DNA of 24,330 nt from a virus (IMGVR_UViG_3300007538_000175:1-24330); one strand, 5' to 3'. Shown: positions 1 through 5,399, numbered from the stretch's first letter. A program made the numbers and translations. The notes: a model not told the origin generated them from the sequence alone.

Positions 1-70
1 AGTTTGGTTTGCCAAACATCTAACCTTTAATTTAATGGCTTGTATTAGAGAAGCTTTTAAATTAAAGAAT

Positions 71-158
71 ATAATTAGGTAGCTTATTTTAAAGCATGTT
101 GAATAGATTTCTTGGTTTCTATTCAATAAGAAGTTAGCTCGTATCTAACCCTAATTAT
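71..158 (+). other. long nested stem-loop before the first tRNA
   Basis: ATAATTAGG at 71-79 pairs with CCTAATTAT at 150-158. AGCT at 81-84 can pair with AGCT at 136-139, and TTGAATAGA at 99-107 pairs with TCTATTCAA at 118-126. Together they make a nested hairpin that ends two bases before tRNA-Lys. Positions 1-70 hold only a small hairpin (GTTTGG/CCAAAC at 2-17) and no gene. The structure could be a processing or leader element for the tRNA cluster. No function is established. Confidence 0.5.
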
Positions 159-160
159 AC

Positions 161-236
161 GCACTGGTAGCTCAGAGGTCAGAGCAAGGGTCTTTTAAAC
201 CCAAGGTCGTGGGTTCGAATCCCACCCAGTGCTCCA
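161..236 (+). tRNA. tRNA-Lys (anticodon UUU)
   Basis: The cloverleaf has acceptor arms GCACTGG (161-167) and CCAGTGC (226-232), anticodon loop CTTTTAA with TTT at 194-196, a canonical TTCGAAT T-loop, and encoded CCA at 234-236. It would decode AAA/AAG, which are abundant in this AT-rich genome. Confidence 0.93.
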
Positions 237-283
237 ATTTACTGATAACTGAAAGGTTATGTTATTTGAAAATTTAGTAATAT

Positions 284-356
284 CGCGGGGTAGAGGAGTA
301 TGGCACCTTGCTAGGTTCATTGCCTAGAGACGCTGGTTCAAATCCAGCCCCTGCAA
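284..356 (+). tRNA. initiator-type tRNA-fMet (CAU)
   Basis: The first base C284 faces A355, the unpaired C1xA72 that marks bacterial initiator tRNA. The other six acceptor pairs form, one of them G-U. The anticodon loop TTCATTG has CAT at 318-320 and the T-loop is TTCAAAT. The anticodon stem is CTAGG/CCTAG, so the three consecutive G-C pairs usual for initiators are not complete, and base 37 is T rather than a purine. Only CA follows the discriminator, so the CCA end must be completed enzymatically. Confidence 0.85.
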
Positions 357-360
357 CATT

Positions 361-412
361 GAAACCCTAATTATATAAATAATCGGTAATGAGTTTATTA
401 ATTAGGGGTTTC
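361..412 (+). repeat. 12-bp hairpin with a TATAAATA motif in its loop
   Basis: GAAACCCTAATT (361-372) pairs with 400-412 with one bulged G. The loop contains TATAAATA at 374-381, the T4-type late promoter octamer. The string AACCCTAATTATA also occurs at 147-159. From 413 to 529 no gene is visible. The layout resembles the hairpin before the homing endonuclease gene at 23219, but no ORF follows here. Confidence 0.5.
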
Positions 413-529
413 CACAATATTTTACACTATTTATGAAGTAAAGAATAGAAAAGAACTTGACCATTCCAGATGGATGGTATAAAGGTAGAAAATAACTTCA
501 ATAAATACATCACGTGTAACCAATAATAT

Positions 530-603
530 ATTCTGTTAGTGTCAATCAACACGTTGGTCTATAGGGACCAAAGATAGTGGTGGAAATCCATTACAGGATA
601 CCA
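530..603 (+). tRNA. degenerate tRNA-like cloverleaf
   Basis: A full secondary structure can be drawn: a 7-bp acceptor (530-536 with 593-599), a 4-bp D stem GTGT/ACAC (539-542 with 549-552), a 5-bp anticodon stem (554-558 with 567-571), a 5-bp T stem (576-580 with 588-592), discriminator A600 and encoded CCA 601-603. The loops are wrong: the D-loop CAATCA lacks GG, the T-loop TGGAAAT lacks TTC, and the anticodon loop has 8 bases (CTATAGGG). It is either a decayed tRNA or a structured RNA using tRNA processing signals. No amino acid can be assigned. Confidence 0.5.
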
Positions 604-610
604 AATATAT

Positions 611-684
611 TCTGGTCAAGCCAACTTGGTGGAGGCAGGAGACTGTTAATCTCTTTATGACTGGTTCGAAACCAGTGACCAGAG
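611..684 (+). tRNA. tRNA-Asn (GUU)
   Basis: The acceptor is TCTGGTC (611-617) with GACCAGA (677-683). The anticodon loop CTGTTAA has GTT at 645-647, the T-loop is TTCGAAA and the discriminator is G684. The next bases are CCT, so a full CCA is not encoded. Confidence 0.92.
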
Positions 685-734
685 CCTTTGGGGTTAAGTC
701 AAGACTCTTACACTACAGATAGATACACTACAAT

Positions 735-817
735 GCTAGGTAAGCTAAATGGGGTAGCCTGCTGCTCATAACAGCACATCTATGATCGAGTTGGTTCGAT
801 TCCAACACCTAGCACCA
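735..817 (+). tRNA. tRNA with CAU anticodon and a long variable arm
   Basis: The acceptor GCTAGGT/ACCTAGC is perfect, the D stem is GCTA/TAGC and the anticodon stem TGCTG/CAGCA is perfect. The loop CTCATAA has CAT at 767-769, the T arm is canonical and CCA is encoded at 815-817. The variable region, about 13 bases at 777-789, can form ATC/GAT. A class II shape is expected for Leu, Ser or Tyr but not for a CAU tRNA (Met or lysidine-Ile). The identity of the charged amino acid is uncertain. Confidence 0.82.
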
Positions 818-828
818 AATACTTATAA

Positions 829-902
829 GCTGTTATAATTCAATGATAGAATGCCTGTTTTGTAATCAGGATATGAGGGTTTGATTCCTTCTAACAGCAC
901 CA
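829..902 (+). tRNA. tRNA-Thr (UGU)
   Basis: The acceptor is GCTGTTA (829-835) with TAACAGC (892-898). The anticodon loop TTTGTAA has TGT at 861-863, the T-loop is TTTGATT and CCA is encoded at 900-902. One T-T mismatch closes the anticodon stem. Confidence 0.88.
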
Positions 903-1453
903 ACATACTGAAGAAGCCCCACTGATAAGTACGTTATTTATCATGCGCCTTCAGACAATTATGCGTAAAGAGCGTTATGAGTTTAGTATCACCGTATATT
1001 GGCTAACTCATAGGACGGTATGTCTACGGGAGATGTATTTACAGGACACGTTAAGGTGGTTTCCAATCCCTTCTGAGCTAAGGAAACGCTGCTACTGTAA
1101 CATAATTGAAATTAAAGCCTGATAAGCTAATCTGGTGAAAGCGCTTGTTTGAAGAACACCGACTTGTGATGTTGGCTTGAAACATGCTAGATTGATCCAT
1201 AAATAGTGCATAGGGGCATGATACGCCCTGTTAATAAAACAGGATTGATCAAGATGGTATTGATGGTTATGATTATGCGAAAATTCTAATACCATTACCT
1301 GAAATGGAATCTATGGTGTTTATGTGGATGTATGATGATGAGACAACTTGTTAGTATACATCTATAGTAGATGAAGTTTATATAAAATCAATAATCAGGG
1401 TAATTGATTCTTATAAAGATTTCCCATTTAAATAAAGGATAAAGGATAAAAAC
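903..1453 (+). other. non-coding, structure-rich stretch
   Basis: There is no convincing gene in about 550 bases. Several stems are visible. CTGAAG (908-913) pairs with CTTCAG (949-954) around GATAA/TTATC. ATGAGTT (977-983) pairs with AACTCAT (1005-1011), and its loop base string ACCGT (991-995) matches ACGGT (1015-1019), which would make a pseudoknot. GTTTCC pairs with GGAAAC near 1059-1087, TTGATC with GATCAA near 1193-1251, and ATGGTATT (1254-1261) with AATACCAT (1288-1295). At 1126-1185 a D-like arm with GG, a TTGAAGA loop and a perfect ATGTT/AACAT stem look like the remains of a tRNA-Phe (GAA). A stop-bounded reading frame at about 1240-1371 has no start codon except an internal ATG. Confidence 0.45.
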
Positions 1454-1825
1454 ATGAAGAGATTAATTATTAGTGCAGTCTTATTTAATTTTATGTTATT
1501 GGGTTATGCACAAGCAGATTGTTTCAAAAAAACTGAATTACAAGATCAAATTGTAAAAATGATCGGACCTACTTGGCTTGAATTTGATGTAAAAGGAGAA
1601 AAATTTGCTAATATGGTTTCTGTGTTTCCTGTTAAATATAGAAGTCAGGTCAAAGATGCTACATATGCAAGTATCTTAATTCCGGGAAATGATGTTAATT
1701 CTATGTTAATTATATGGTTAAAGGGTGATGGTGTCACCTGTAATTATACCATGGTAAGCGATAAAAAGTTATTTGATAATATTTTGAATACTCTGCAAAC
1801 TAATATGAAAGAATATTCAATTTAA
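1454..1825 (+). CDS. small secreted or periplasmic protein, unknown
   Basis: This 123-residue protein has a clear N-terminal signal peptide: basic MKR, a hydrophobic stretch to about residue 18, then AQADC, which resembles a signal peptidase I site. The mature part is about 100 residues and contains two cysteines (in ADCFKK and VTCNY) that could form a disulfide in the periplasm. The start follows a duplicated purine-rich stretch (AAAGGATAAAGGATAAA), so the ribosome site is doubled. I do not recognise the family. In phages such proteins may act in the host envelope, for example in superinfection exclusion or lysis control, but nothing here shows that. Confidence 0.75.
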   Translation: MKRLIISAVLFNFMLLGYAQADCFKKTELQDQIVKMIGPTWLEFDVKGEKFANMVSVFPVKYRSQVKDATYASILIPGNDVNSMLIIWLKGDGVTCNYTMVSDKKLFDNILNTLQTNMKEYSI

Positions 1826-1828
1826 CGG

Positions 1829-1857
1829 TTGACATTGTTTTAAAAATAGCCTATTGT
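1829..1857 (+). promoter_or_regulatory. sigma70-type promoter
   Basis: TTGACA at 1829-1834, a 17-base spacer, then TATTGT at 1852-1857. It lies just after the secreted-protein gene and 36 bases before the next start codon. Confidence 0.75.
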
Positions 1858-1892
1858 GTTTATATAGAGTGAGAAACATATAGGAGATTGAT

Positions 1893-2135
1893 ATGTTCGT
1901 AGAAACCGCAAAAACTGAAGATGGTAATAATGCTTACAACTTCACTGCAAATGGTACGGAATATACGGTAATTGAAAAATCTGATAGTCCTTTGTATACT
2001 GTTTTCAGTGAACGTAAGTCTGCCAGTTTTGGCTTGCAGGTGAAGGTTATGACTTTGGGAGAAATGTCCAAAAGGTCTAAAGCACTGGAAAATCTGGTAA
2101 CACTGATTGGTTATAATGCAATGGGTGAAGCATGA
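1893..2135 (+). CDS. small hypothetical protein
   Basis: This 80-residue soluble protein is preceded by AGGAGA at a good distance. It is the first gene behind the sigma70-type promoter at 1829, so it is probably expressed early. No signal peptide, membrane segment or known motif is visible. The middle is beta-like (NFTANGTEYTVIEKS) and the C-terminal half looks helical. Its stop overlaps the start of the next gene in an ATGA arrangement, so the two are translationally coupled and may act together. The family was not recognised. Confidence 0.75.
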   Translation: MFVETAKTEDGNNAYNFTANGTEYTVIEKSDSPLYTVFSERKSASFGLQVKVMTLGEMSKRSKALENLVTLIGYNAMGEA

Positions 2136-2425
2136 GAGTTCGTAGTCTAGAATCTTTGTATAATCGCCCAACTTCATATGAGGTTGTTTTTTATGATAAT
2201 GGGGTTGTAACTCACTTAGGTTTTACCGCAAAGAAAACCAATAGGGAAATTCTATTTTTTGCTCGAAAACATAGTGATGTGATATTGAACAGAATGGAAG
2301 AATTGTCATGTGGAGATGATAGCAAACCAAAAAAAGGTGTTTGGGATTTTGGTAATGGACTTATGGTCAAGTTTAGTGGAAAAACAGAACATGACTATGC
2401 ATCTGAAATAGCAAAAAACCAGTAA
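2132..2425 (+). CDS. small hypothetical protein
   Basis: The 97-residue product is read from the ATG that overlaps the stop of the upstream gene (ATGA). The N-terminal half (YEVVFYDNGVVTHLGFTAKK) looks like a short beta sheet, followed by a helix (TNREILFFARKHSDVILNRM). The C-terminal part contains KGVWDFGNGLMVKFSGKTE. No catalytic motif was recognised. It shares the sigma70-type promoter at 1829 with its partner. A tRNA cluster with its own upstream TATAAATA starts just downstream. Confidence 0.75.
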   Translation: MRVRSLESLYNRPTSYEVVFYDNGVVTHLGFTAKKTNREILFFARKHSDVILNRMEELSCGDDSKPKKGVWDFGNGLMVKFSGKTEHDYASEIAKNQ

Positions 2426-2453
2426 AATTCTATTGGTTTTGAAACAGAATTTT

Positions 2454-2461
2454 TATAAATA
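2454..2461 (+). promoter_or_regulatory. TATAAATA late-promoter motif before tRNA-Val
   Basis: An exact T4-type late octamer lies 12 bases before the tRNA-Val acceptor stem. It could start the cluster Val-Asp-Glu-Gln-Met-Trp. Confidence 0.45.
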
Positions 2462-2473
2462 GATAAATAATAT

Positions 2474-2547
2474 GGTTGATTAGTTTAATGGTAAAACAAT
2501 TGCCTTACATGCAATAGCCAGCGGTTCGATACCGCTATCAACTACCA
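2474..2547 (+). tRNA. tRNA-Val (UAC)
   Basis: The acceptor is GGTTGAT (2474-2480) with ATCAACT (2537-2543). The perfect anticodon stem ATTGC/GCAAT carries loop CTTACAT, with TAC at 2506-2508. The T-loop is TTCGATA and CCA is encoded at 2545-2547. Confidence 0.92.
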
Positions 2548-2552
2548 ATTTA

Positions 2553-2626
2553 GGGTTAGTGGCCGATTGAAAGGGATCTGATTGTCCATCAGTTCTATGC
2601 GGGTTTGATTCCCGTCTAGCCCGCCA
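2553..2626 (+). tRNA. tRNA-Asp (GUC)
   Basis: The acceptor is GGGTTAG (2553-2559) with CTAGCCC (2616-2622). The anticodon loop TTGTCCA contains GTC, the discriminator is G2623 and CCA is encoded at 2624-2626. The D arm pairs poorly and base 37 is C, so it is somewhat irregular. Confidence 0.82.
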
Positions 2627-2725
2627 AAAAATGAGGTAAAATTGCTTGATGTTTTGATAATGTTAATTTTATATCTAATTTTTATATTCGCTGTATACAT
2701 TTTTTGTCTACATATAATAAAAATG

Positions 2726-2794
2726 GCCCTATAGTTTAATGATAGAATCCTTGATTTTCACTCAAGAGACGAGAGTTTGATTCTTTCTAGGGCA
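2726..2794 (+). tRNA. tRNA-Glu (UUC)
   Basis: The acceptor is GCCCTAT with a TAGGGC 3' strand (2788-2793). The anticodon stem CTTGA/TCAAG has loop TTTTCAC, with TTC at 2757-2759. After discriminator A2794 the sequence is ACCA rather than CCA, so the encoded end is one base out of register. A TATAAT box at about 2714-2719 may be its promoter. Positions 2627-2713 show nothing else. Confidence 0.88.
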
Positions 2795-2802
2795 ACCAAT
2801 AT

Positions 2803-2878
2803 TCGGTGGTAATTTAATTGGCAGAAGCTTTGGTTTTGACCCAGAGAAATGTAGGTTCGAGTCCTACCCGCCGATCCA
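2803..2878 (+). tRNA. tRNA-Gln (UUG)
   Basis: The acceptor is TCGGTGG (2803-2809) with CCGCCGA (2868-2874). The anticodon loop TTTTGAC has TTG at 2836-2838, the T stem GTAGG/CCTAC is perfect with loop TTCGAGT, and CCA is encoded at 2876-2878. Confidence 0.92.
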
Positions 2879-2919
2879 ATTAATAATAGAAAAGGGAATT
2901 AATGATTTTCGTCCTAGAT

Positions 2920-2993
2920 AGCTCTGTAGTTCAATGGTAGAACATGCGCCTCATATGCGTAGAACAATGGTTCGATTCCATTCTGAGCTACCA
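2920..2993 (+). tRNA. tRNA-Met (CAU), elongator type or lysidine-Ile
   Basis: The acceptor is AGCTCTG with CTGAGCT (one mismatch). D stem GTTC/GAAC is perfect and the anticodon loop CTCATAT has CAT at 2952-2954. The T-loop is TTCGATT and CCA is encoded at 2991-2993. A CAU tRNA with a paired first base is either elongator Met or Ile2 after lysidine modification. Sequence alone does not decide. Confidence 0.88.
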
Positions 2994-3008
2994 ATAAATG
3001 TTAATTAT

Positions 3009-3082
3009 ATGGGATTAGCTTAGTGGTAAAGCATCAGGCTCCAAACCTGAAGACTAGGGTTCGATTCCCTAATCCTATGCCA
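3009..3082 (+). tRNA. tRNA-Trp (CCA)
   Basis: The acceptor is ATGGGAT with ATCCTAT (one G-U). D stem GCTT/AAGC and anticodon stem TCAGG/CCTGA are perfect. The loop CTCCAAA has CCA at 3041-3043, the discriminator is G3079 and the CCA end is encoded at 3080-3082. Confidence 0.94.
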
Positions 3083-3098
3083 ATTTAAGGTGTTGAAA

Positions 3099-3461
3099 AT
3101 GACAAACAGTAGTGCAAATAAAAATGGTGATGTTTATAAATCTGCAGATGCAATCCTAAAATCAACAGAAACACTACCAAATTTACCATCAGATGCTGAA
3201 GCCGAACGACTCATTCTTTTGATTGAAGAGGCTGGTGAAGTAATTCAGGCTGCAAGTAAAATATTACGCTTTGGATATGATGGTTATAATCAAAAAACAT
3301 TGGAAGGTAATAGATATTCTCTTGAAAATGAACTTGGTGATTTTGTTGGTGTTATGAATGAAATGGGTAAAGCAAATGACATTAGTTTACATAGTGTGAA
3401 TGTCCATGCAAATAGAAAATGGGCAAAGGTATTGACATATTCAAGATTTCAGTTAAAATGA
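3099..3461 (+). CDS. MazG-like nucleotide pyrophosphohydrolase
   Basis: This 120-residue protein has the all-alpha NTP pyrophosphohydrolase signature. EEAGEVIQA (residues 43-51) provides the ExxE half and ENELGDF (76-82) the ExxD half, the acidic residues that hold magnesium. The family hydrolyses (d)NTPs to NMP and pyrophosphate. Phage versions are thought to adjust nucleotide pools or the host alarmone state. I chose ATG 3099, nine bases after AAGG, over the GTG at 3090, which directly abuts that site. It lies right after tRNA-Trp and before an HD hydrolase that may act on ppGpp, so the two could work on the same host signal. The substrate is not visible from sequence. Confidence 0.85.
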   Translation: MTNSSANKNGDVYKSADAILKSTETLPNLPSDAEAERLILLIEEAGEVIQAASKILRFGYDGYNQKTLEGNRYSLENELGDFVGVMNEMGKANDISLHSVNVHANRKWAKVLTYSRFQLK

Positions 3462-3485
3462 TTGTAGTTGTAATGGAGATGTGAA

Positions 3486-4055
3486 ATGAGTAATTTAAAT
3501 GGTCGAGATATTTTAATTGCTGCACAATTAGCAACAGCATTTCATAGTGGTCAAAAGTATGGTGACGAAAGTTATTATGCAGGACACCTTTTACAATGCG
3601 CTAATTATCATAATTATTTTATGACTACATATGAAATTCAATTTGACGATTATTATTATGCTGGAGTTGGGTCTCATAATGAATTTGAATGCGAAAATGA
3701 ATATCTTATTAGTGTATGTATTTTCCTTCATGATATTCTTGAAGATACTGAATGTGATTCAAAAGTGATTGAAAGATGTTTTGGATTGAGAGCATTGGAA
3801 ATTGTGAATGCAGTTTCTGATGGTGAAGGAAAAACACGTAAAGAAAGAAAAGAAGCGTGTTATAAAAAACTTGCAGGGGATCGAAGTGCAACTTATGTTA
3901 AGTTGATTGATCGTATTGCAAATACTGCATCTGGTAAAAAGAATGATATGTATCGTAAAGAACATCCAAGATTTAAAGAAGTTCTTTATAGAGAAGATCA
4001 CGGTTTTGATATGTTATGGAATAAAATTGAAGAAAATCTTTTTAAGTATAAATAG
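3486..4055 (+). CDS. RelA/SpoT-type HD hydrolase-like protein
   Basis: The 189-residue protein resembles the hydrolase half of RelA/SpoT and the small MESH1-type enzymes. It has an early histidine in AFHSGQKYGDESYYAGH (residues 18-34), the HD core CIFLHDILEDTE (H82, D83, E86, D87), and KLIDRIANT (139-147), which matches the family's K-x-x-D-R-x-x-N. These residues bind the metal and the nucleotide. A role in removing (p)ppGpp is inferred from the family. An insertion at about residues 41-75, rich in tyrosine and acidic residues, is not usual. Its start follows GGAGATGTGAAATG. It stands behind the MazG-like gene. Confidence 0.8.
   Translation: MSNLNGRDILIAAQLATAFHSGQKYGDESYYAGHLLQCANYHNYFMTTYEIQFDDYYYAGVGSHNEFECENEYLISVCIFLHDILEDTECDSKVIERCFGLRALEIVNAVSDGEGKTRKERKEACYKKLAGDRSATYVKLIDRIANTASGKKNDMYRKEHPRFKEVLYREDHGFDMLWNKIEENLFKYK
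4047..4054 (+). promoter_or_regulatory. TATAAATA motif before tRNA-Gly
   Basis: A late-promoter octamer overlaps the stop codon of the HD hydrolase gene and ends 8 bases before tRNA-Gly. Confidence 0.4.
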
Positions 4056-4062
4056 AATATAT

Positions 4063-4136
4063 GCGTGTATAGTGTAATGATAGCATACGAGATTTCCAAT
4101 CTCTTGGTGAGGGTTTGAATCCCTCTACCCGCTCCA
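4063..4136 (+). tRNA. tRNA-Gly (UCC)
   Basis: The acceptor is GCGTGTA with TACCCGC (one T-C mismatch). The anticodon loop TTTCCAA has TCC at 4095-4097, the T stem GAGGG/CCCTC is perfect with loop TTTGAAT, and CCA is encoded at 4134-4136. Confidence 0.88.
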
Positions 4137-4142
4137 ATTTAT

Positions 4143-4219
4143 GCCTATGTATCCCAATTGGTAGAGGAAGTGGTCTTAGAAGCCATACAGTGTGAGTTCG
4201 AATCTCATCATAGGCACCA
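4143..4219 (+). tRNA. tRNA-Leu (UAG) with a short variable loop
   Basis: The acceptor GCCTATG/CATAGGC is perfect. The anticodon loop CTTAGAA has TAG at 4177-4179, the T-loop is TTCGAAT and CCA is encoded at 4217-4219. The variable region is only ACAGT (4187-4191), whereas bacterial tRNA-Leu normally has a long variable arm. The Leu identity rests on the anticodon alone. Confidence 0.86.
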
Positions 4220-4238
4220 TTTAATATAGGAATTTTTA

Positions 4239-4331
4239 ATGATGCTCTGTTATGTGAAGAATGCGCTGATGATAATGATCAAGAAACAGTTGCAGCATGG
4301 CAGAGTTATTACAGTGGTTGTCTATAAATAA
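4239..4331 (+). CDS. possible 30-residue peptide
   Basis: ATG 4239 follows AGGA at a 7-base distance and opens a 30-codon frame (MMLCYVKNALMIM...). An overlapping frame from about 4232 to 4324 encodes a more protein-like acidic peptide (CEECADDNDQETVAAW) but has no ordinary start codon. The stretch may be a real micro-gene or the remnant of a longer one. Coding status is uncertain. Confidence 0.25.
   Translation: MMLCYVKNALMIMIKKQLQHGRVITVVVYK
4323..4330 (+). promoter_or_regulatory. TATAAATA motif before the YkuK-like gene
   Basis: A late-promoter octamer lies 15 bases before ATG 4346. AAAGGAAG lies between it and the start. Confidence 0.5.
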
Positions 4332-4345
4332 TATGAAAGGAAGTG

Positions 4346-4828
4346 ATGGAAATGCAACATCTTGACGTAACAAAGGCATGCGCCTATATAGAAAAAGTGT
4401 TAGAAGAATATCCAGATACCAAGGTATATATTGGATGTGATTCATACAAACGAAAATTAAAAAAAGGTATTTGGGAAGCTGTTTATACAACTGCTTTGGT
4501 CGTACATCTGAATGGTAGACATGGTTGCACTGTGTTTGGTAGAGTTGATAGAGAACGTGATTATGACCAAAACAAATCAAGACCATCTCTTCGTTTAATG
4601 AATGAAGTTTACCGTGTATCTGAATTATATTTGAATGTAGCTGATTTGATACCAGACCTTGAAATTGAAGTTCATTTGGATATCAATCCAGATGTGAAGC
4701 ATGGTTCAAGTTGTGTAATCCAACAAGCAGTTGGGTACATTAGGGGTGTATGTGGTGTGACCCCACTAGTCAAACCTGATGCATGGGCCGCTAGTCACGT
4801 AGCTGATAGATTTAGGGTTGCGGCATAA
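4346..4828 (+). CDS. YkuK/DUF458-like RNase H-fold protein
   Basis: This 160-residue protein matches the YkuK (DUF458) family, predicted RNase H-like proteins. VYIGCDSYK (residues 27-35) holds the first acidic residue at the end of strand one. EVHLDINPD (108-116) and AVGYIRGVCG (128-137) follow, then LVKPDAWAASHVADR (141-155), where the conserved K-P-D and the last aspartate are expected to complete a metal site. The family function is not established. A nucleic-acid processing role is inferred from the fold, and the position among tRNA genes makes tRNA handling a thought only. I chose ATG 4346 (AAAGG, 5-base spacing) over the adjacent GTG 4343. Confidence 0.8.
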   Translation: MEMQHLDVTKACAYIEKVLEEYPDTKVYIGCDSYKRKLKKGIWEAVYTTALVVHLNGRHGCTVFGRVDRERDYDQNKSRPSLRLMNEVYRVSELYLNVADLIPDLEIEVHLDINPDVKHGSSCVIQQAVGYIRGVCGVTPLVKPDAWAASHVADRFRVAA

Positions 4829-4835
4829 TTAATAA

Positions 4836-4910
4836 GCCAGAGAGTCCAAGTGGTGAGGGACTCAACTGATAATTGAGGGTTTGTTGGTTCGATTCCAACC
4901 TCTGGCACCA
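4836..4910 (+). tRNA. tRNA-Ile (GAU)
   Basis: The acceptor GCCAGAG/CTCTGGC is perfect. The anticodon stem CTCAA/TTGAG has loop CTGATAA, with GAT at 4868-4870. The T arm GTTGG/CCAAC is perfect and CCA is encoded at 4908-4910. Confidence 0.94.
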
Positions 4911-4919
4911 AATTAACTG

Positions 4920-4948
4920 TTGACATTGATTTCAATATGAGTTATAAA
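4920..4948 (+). promoter_or_regulatory. sigma70-type promoter before tRNA-Leu
   Basis: TTGACA (4920-4925), a 17-base spacer and TATAAA (4943-4948) make a near-consensus promoter about 65 bases upstream of tRNA-Leu (UAA). Confidence 0.8.
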
Positions 4949-4963
4949 TTCATTATAGAATAA

Positions 4964-5000
4964 AATGTCGAAAAATGATCATGAATGTCGAAAAACATTC
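4964..5000 (+). repeat. tandem AATGTCGAAAAA element with hairpin
   Basis: AATGTCGAAAAA occurs at 4964-4975 and 4984-4995 with a 20-base period. The second copy is part of the hairpin GAATGT/ACATTC (4983-4988 with 4995-5000), followed by an A-run. It lies in the leader between the promoter and tRNA-Leu and may be a binding or processing site. Confidence 0.45.
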
Positions 5001-5012
5001 AAAAAATAATAT

Positions 5013-5088
5013 GCGGGTCTAGCCCAATGGCAGAGGCGGTAGACTTAAAATCTATACAGTGCGGGTTCGAGTCCCGCGACCCGTACCA
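5013..5088 (+). tRNA. tRNA-Leu (UAA) with a short variable loop
   Basis: The acceptor is GCGGGTC with GACCCGT. The anticodon loop CTTAAAA has TAA at 5046-5048, the T stem GCGGG/CCCGC is perfect, and CCA is encoded at 5086-5088. The variable region is ACAGT, the same five bases as in the other Leu tRNA, so both lack the class II arm. Confidence 0.9.
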
Positions 5089-5136
5089 AATCAGTAAACA
5101 CAAGCAATTATATCAAGGGTGTTTATCTAAAAATTT

Positions 5137-5207
5137 TGACAATTAGTTTAAGATAAAACGTCGTGCAAGCTTCGAAAATTTGGGTGCGAGTCCCATATTG
5201 TCAACCA
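5137..5207 (+). tRNA. degenerate tRNA-like gene, perhaps Cys-derived
   Basis: The acceptor TGACAAT/ATTGTCA is perfect, D stem GTTT/AAAC is perfect and CCA is encoded at 5205-5207. The anticodon arm pairs over only three bases (TCG/CGA) around TGCAAGCTT, which contains GCA. The T-loop is TGCGAGT instead of TTCGAGT and the D-loop lacks GG. At 71 bases it is short. An intact tRNA-Cys lies at 7072, so this may be a decaying copy or a non-decoding RNA. Confidence 0.5.
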
Positions 5208-5217
5208 AATAAAAAAT

Positions 5218-5295
5218 GCCTATATAGTTTAATGGTAAAACATTTTGGATATATAATATTCAATATAAATGCAGTTTCGATACCTGCTATAGGTA
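5218..5295 (+). tRNA. degenerate tRNA-like gene
   Basis: The acceptor is GCCTATA with TATAGGT, the D arm GTTT/AAAC carries a normal AATGGTA loop, and the T-loop is TTCGATA over a stem with one mismatch. The anticodon arm is AT-only, displaced by two bases and has a loop of 7 to 9 bases (TATATAATA), so no anticodon can be fixed. No CCA is encoded. It may be a decayed tRNA or one with an unusual anticodon arm. Confidence 0.5.
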
Positions 5296-5325
5296 ATTAA
5301 ATTTGGATAAATACGTAACAGATAT

Positions 5326-5399
5326 GCCGTTGTAGCTTAATGGGAAAGCGCCTAGTTGTGGACTAGGTAATATGGGTTCAATTCCCGTCTTCGGTTCCA
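5326..5399 (+). tRNA. tRNA-His (GUG)
   Basis: The anticodon stem CCTAG/CTAGG is perfect with loop TTGTGGA, GTG in the anticodon position. D stem GCTT/AAGC is perfect and the T-loop is TTCAATT. CCA is encoded at 5397-5399. The acceptor GCCGTTG/CTTCGGT has two T-T mismatches, and the usual extra 5' G paired to C73 is not obvious. Confidence 0.85.

Noticed and set aside
919-945. CTGATAAG and nearby GAAA as a hammerhead ribozyme
   Set aside because: The CUGANGA core is not matched, and the required three-helix layout cannot be drawn.
1092-1295. 67-codon open frame on the minus strand
   Set aside because: It has no ribosome site, crosses stems of the non-coding stretch and its His/Tyr-rich composition is not protein-like.
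4232-4324. Acidic peptide frame with CEEC between tRNA-Leu and the YkuK-like gene
   Set aside because: It is protein-like, but it has no ordinary start codon.
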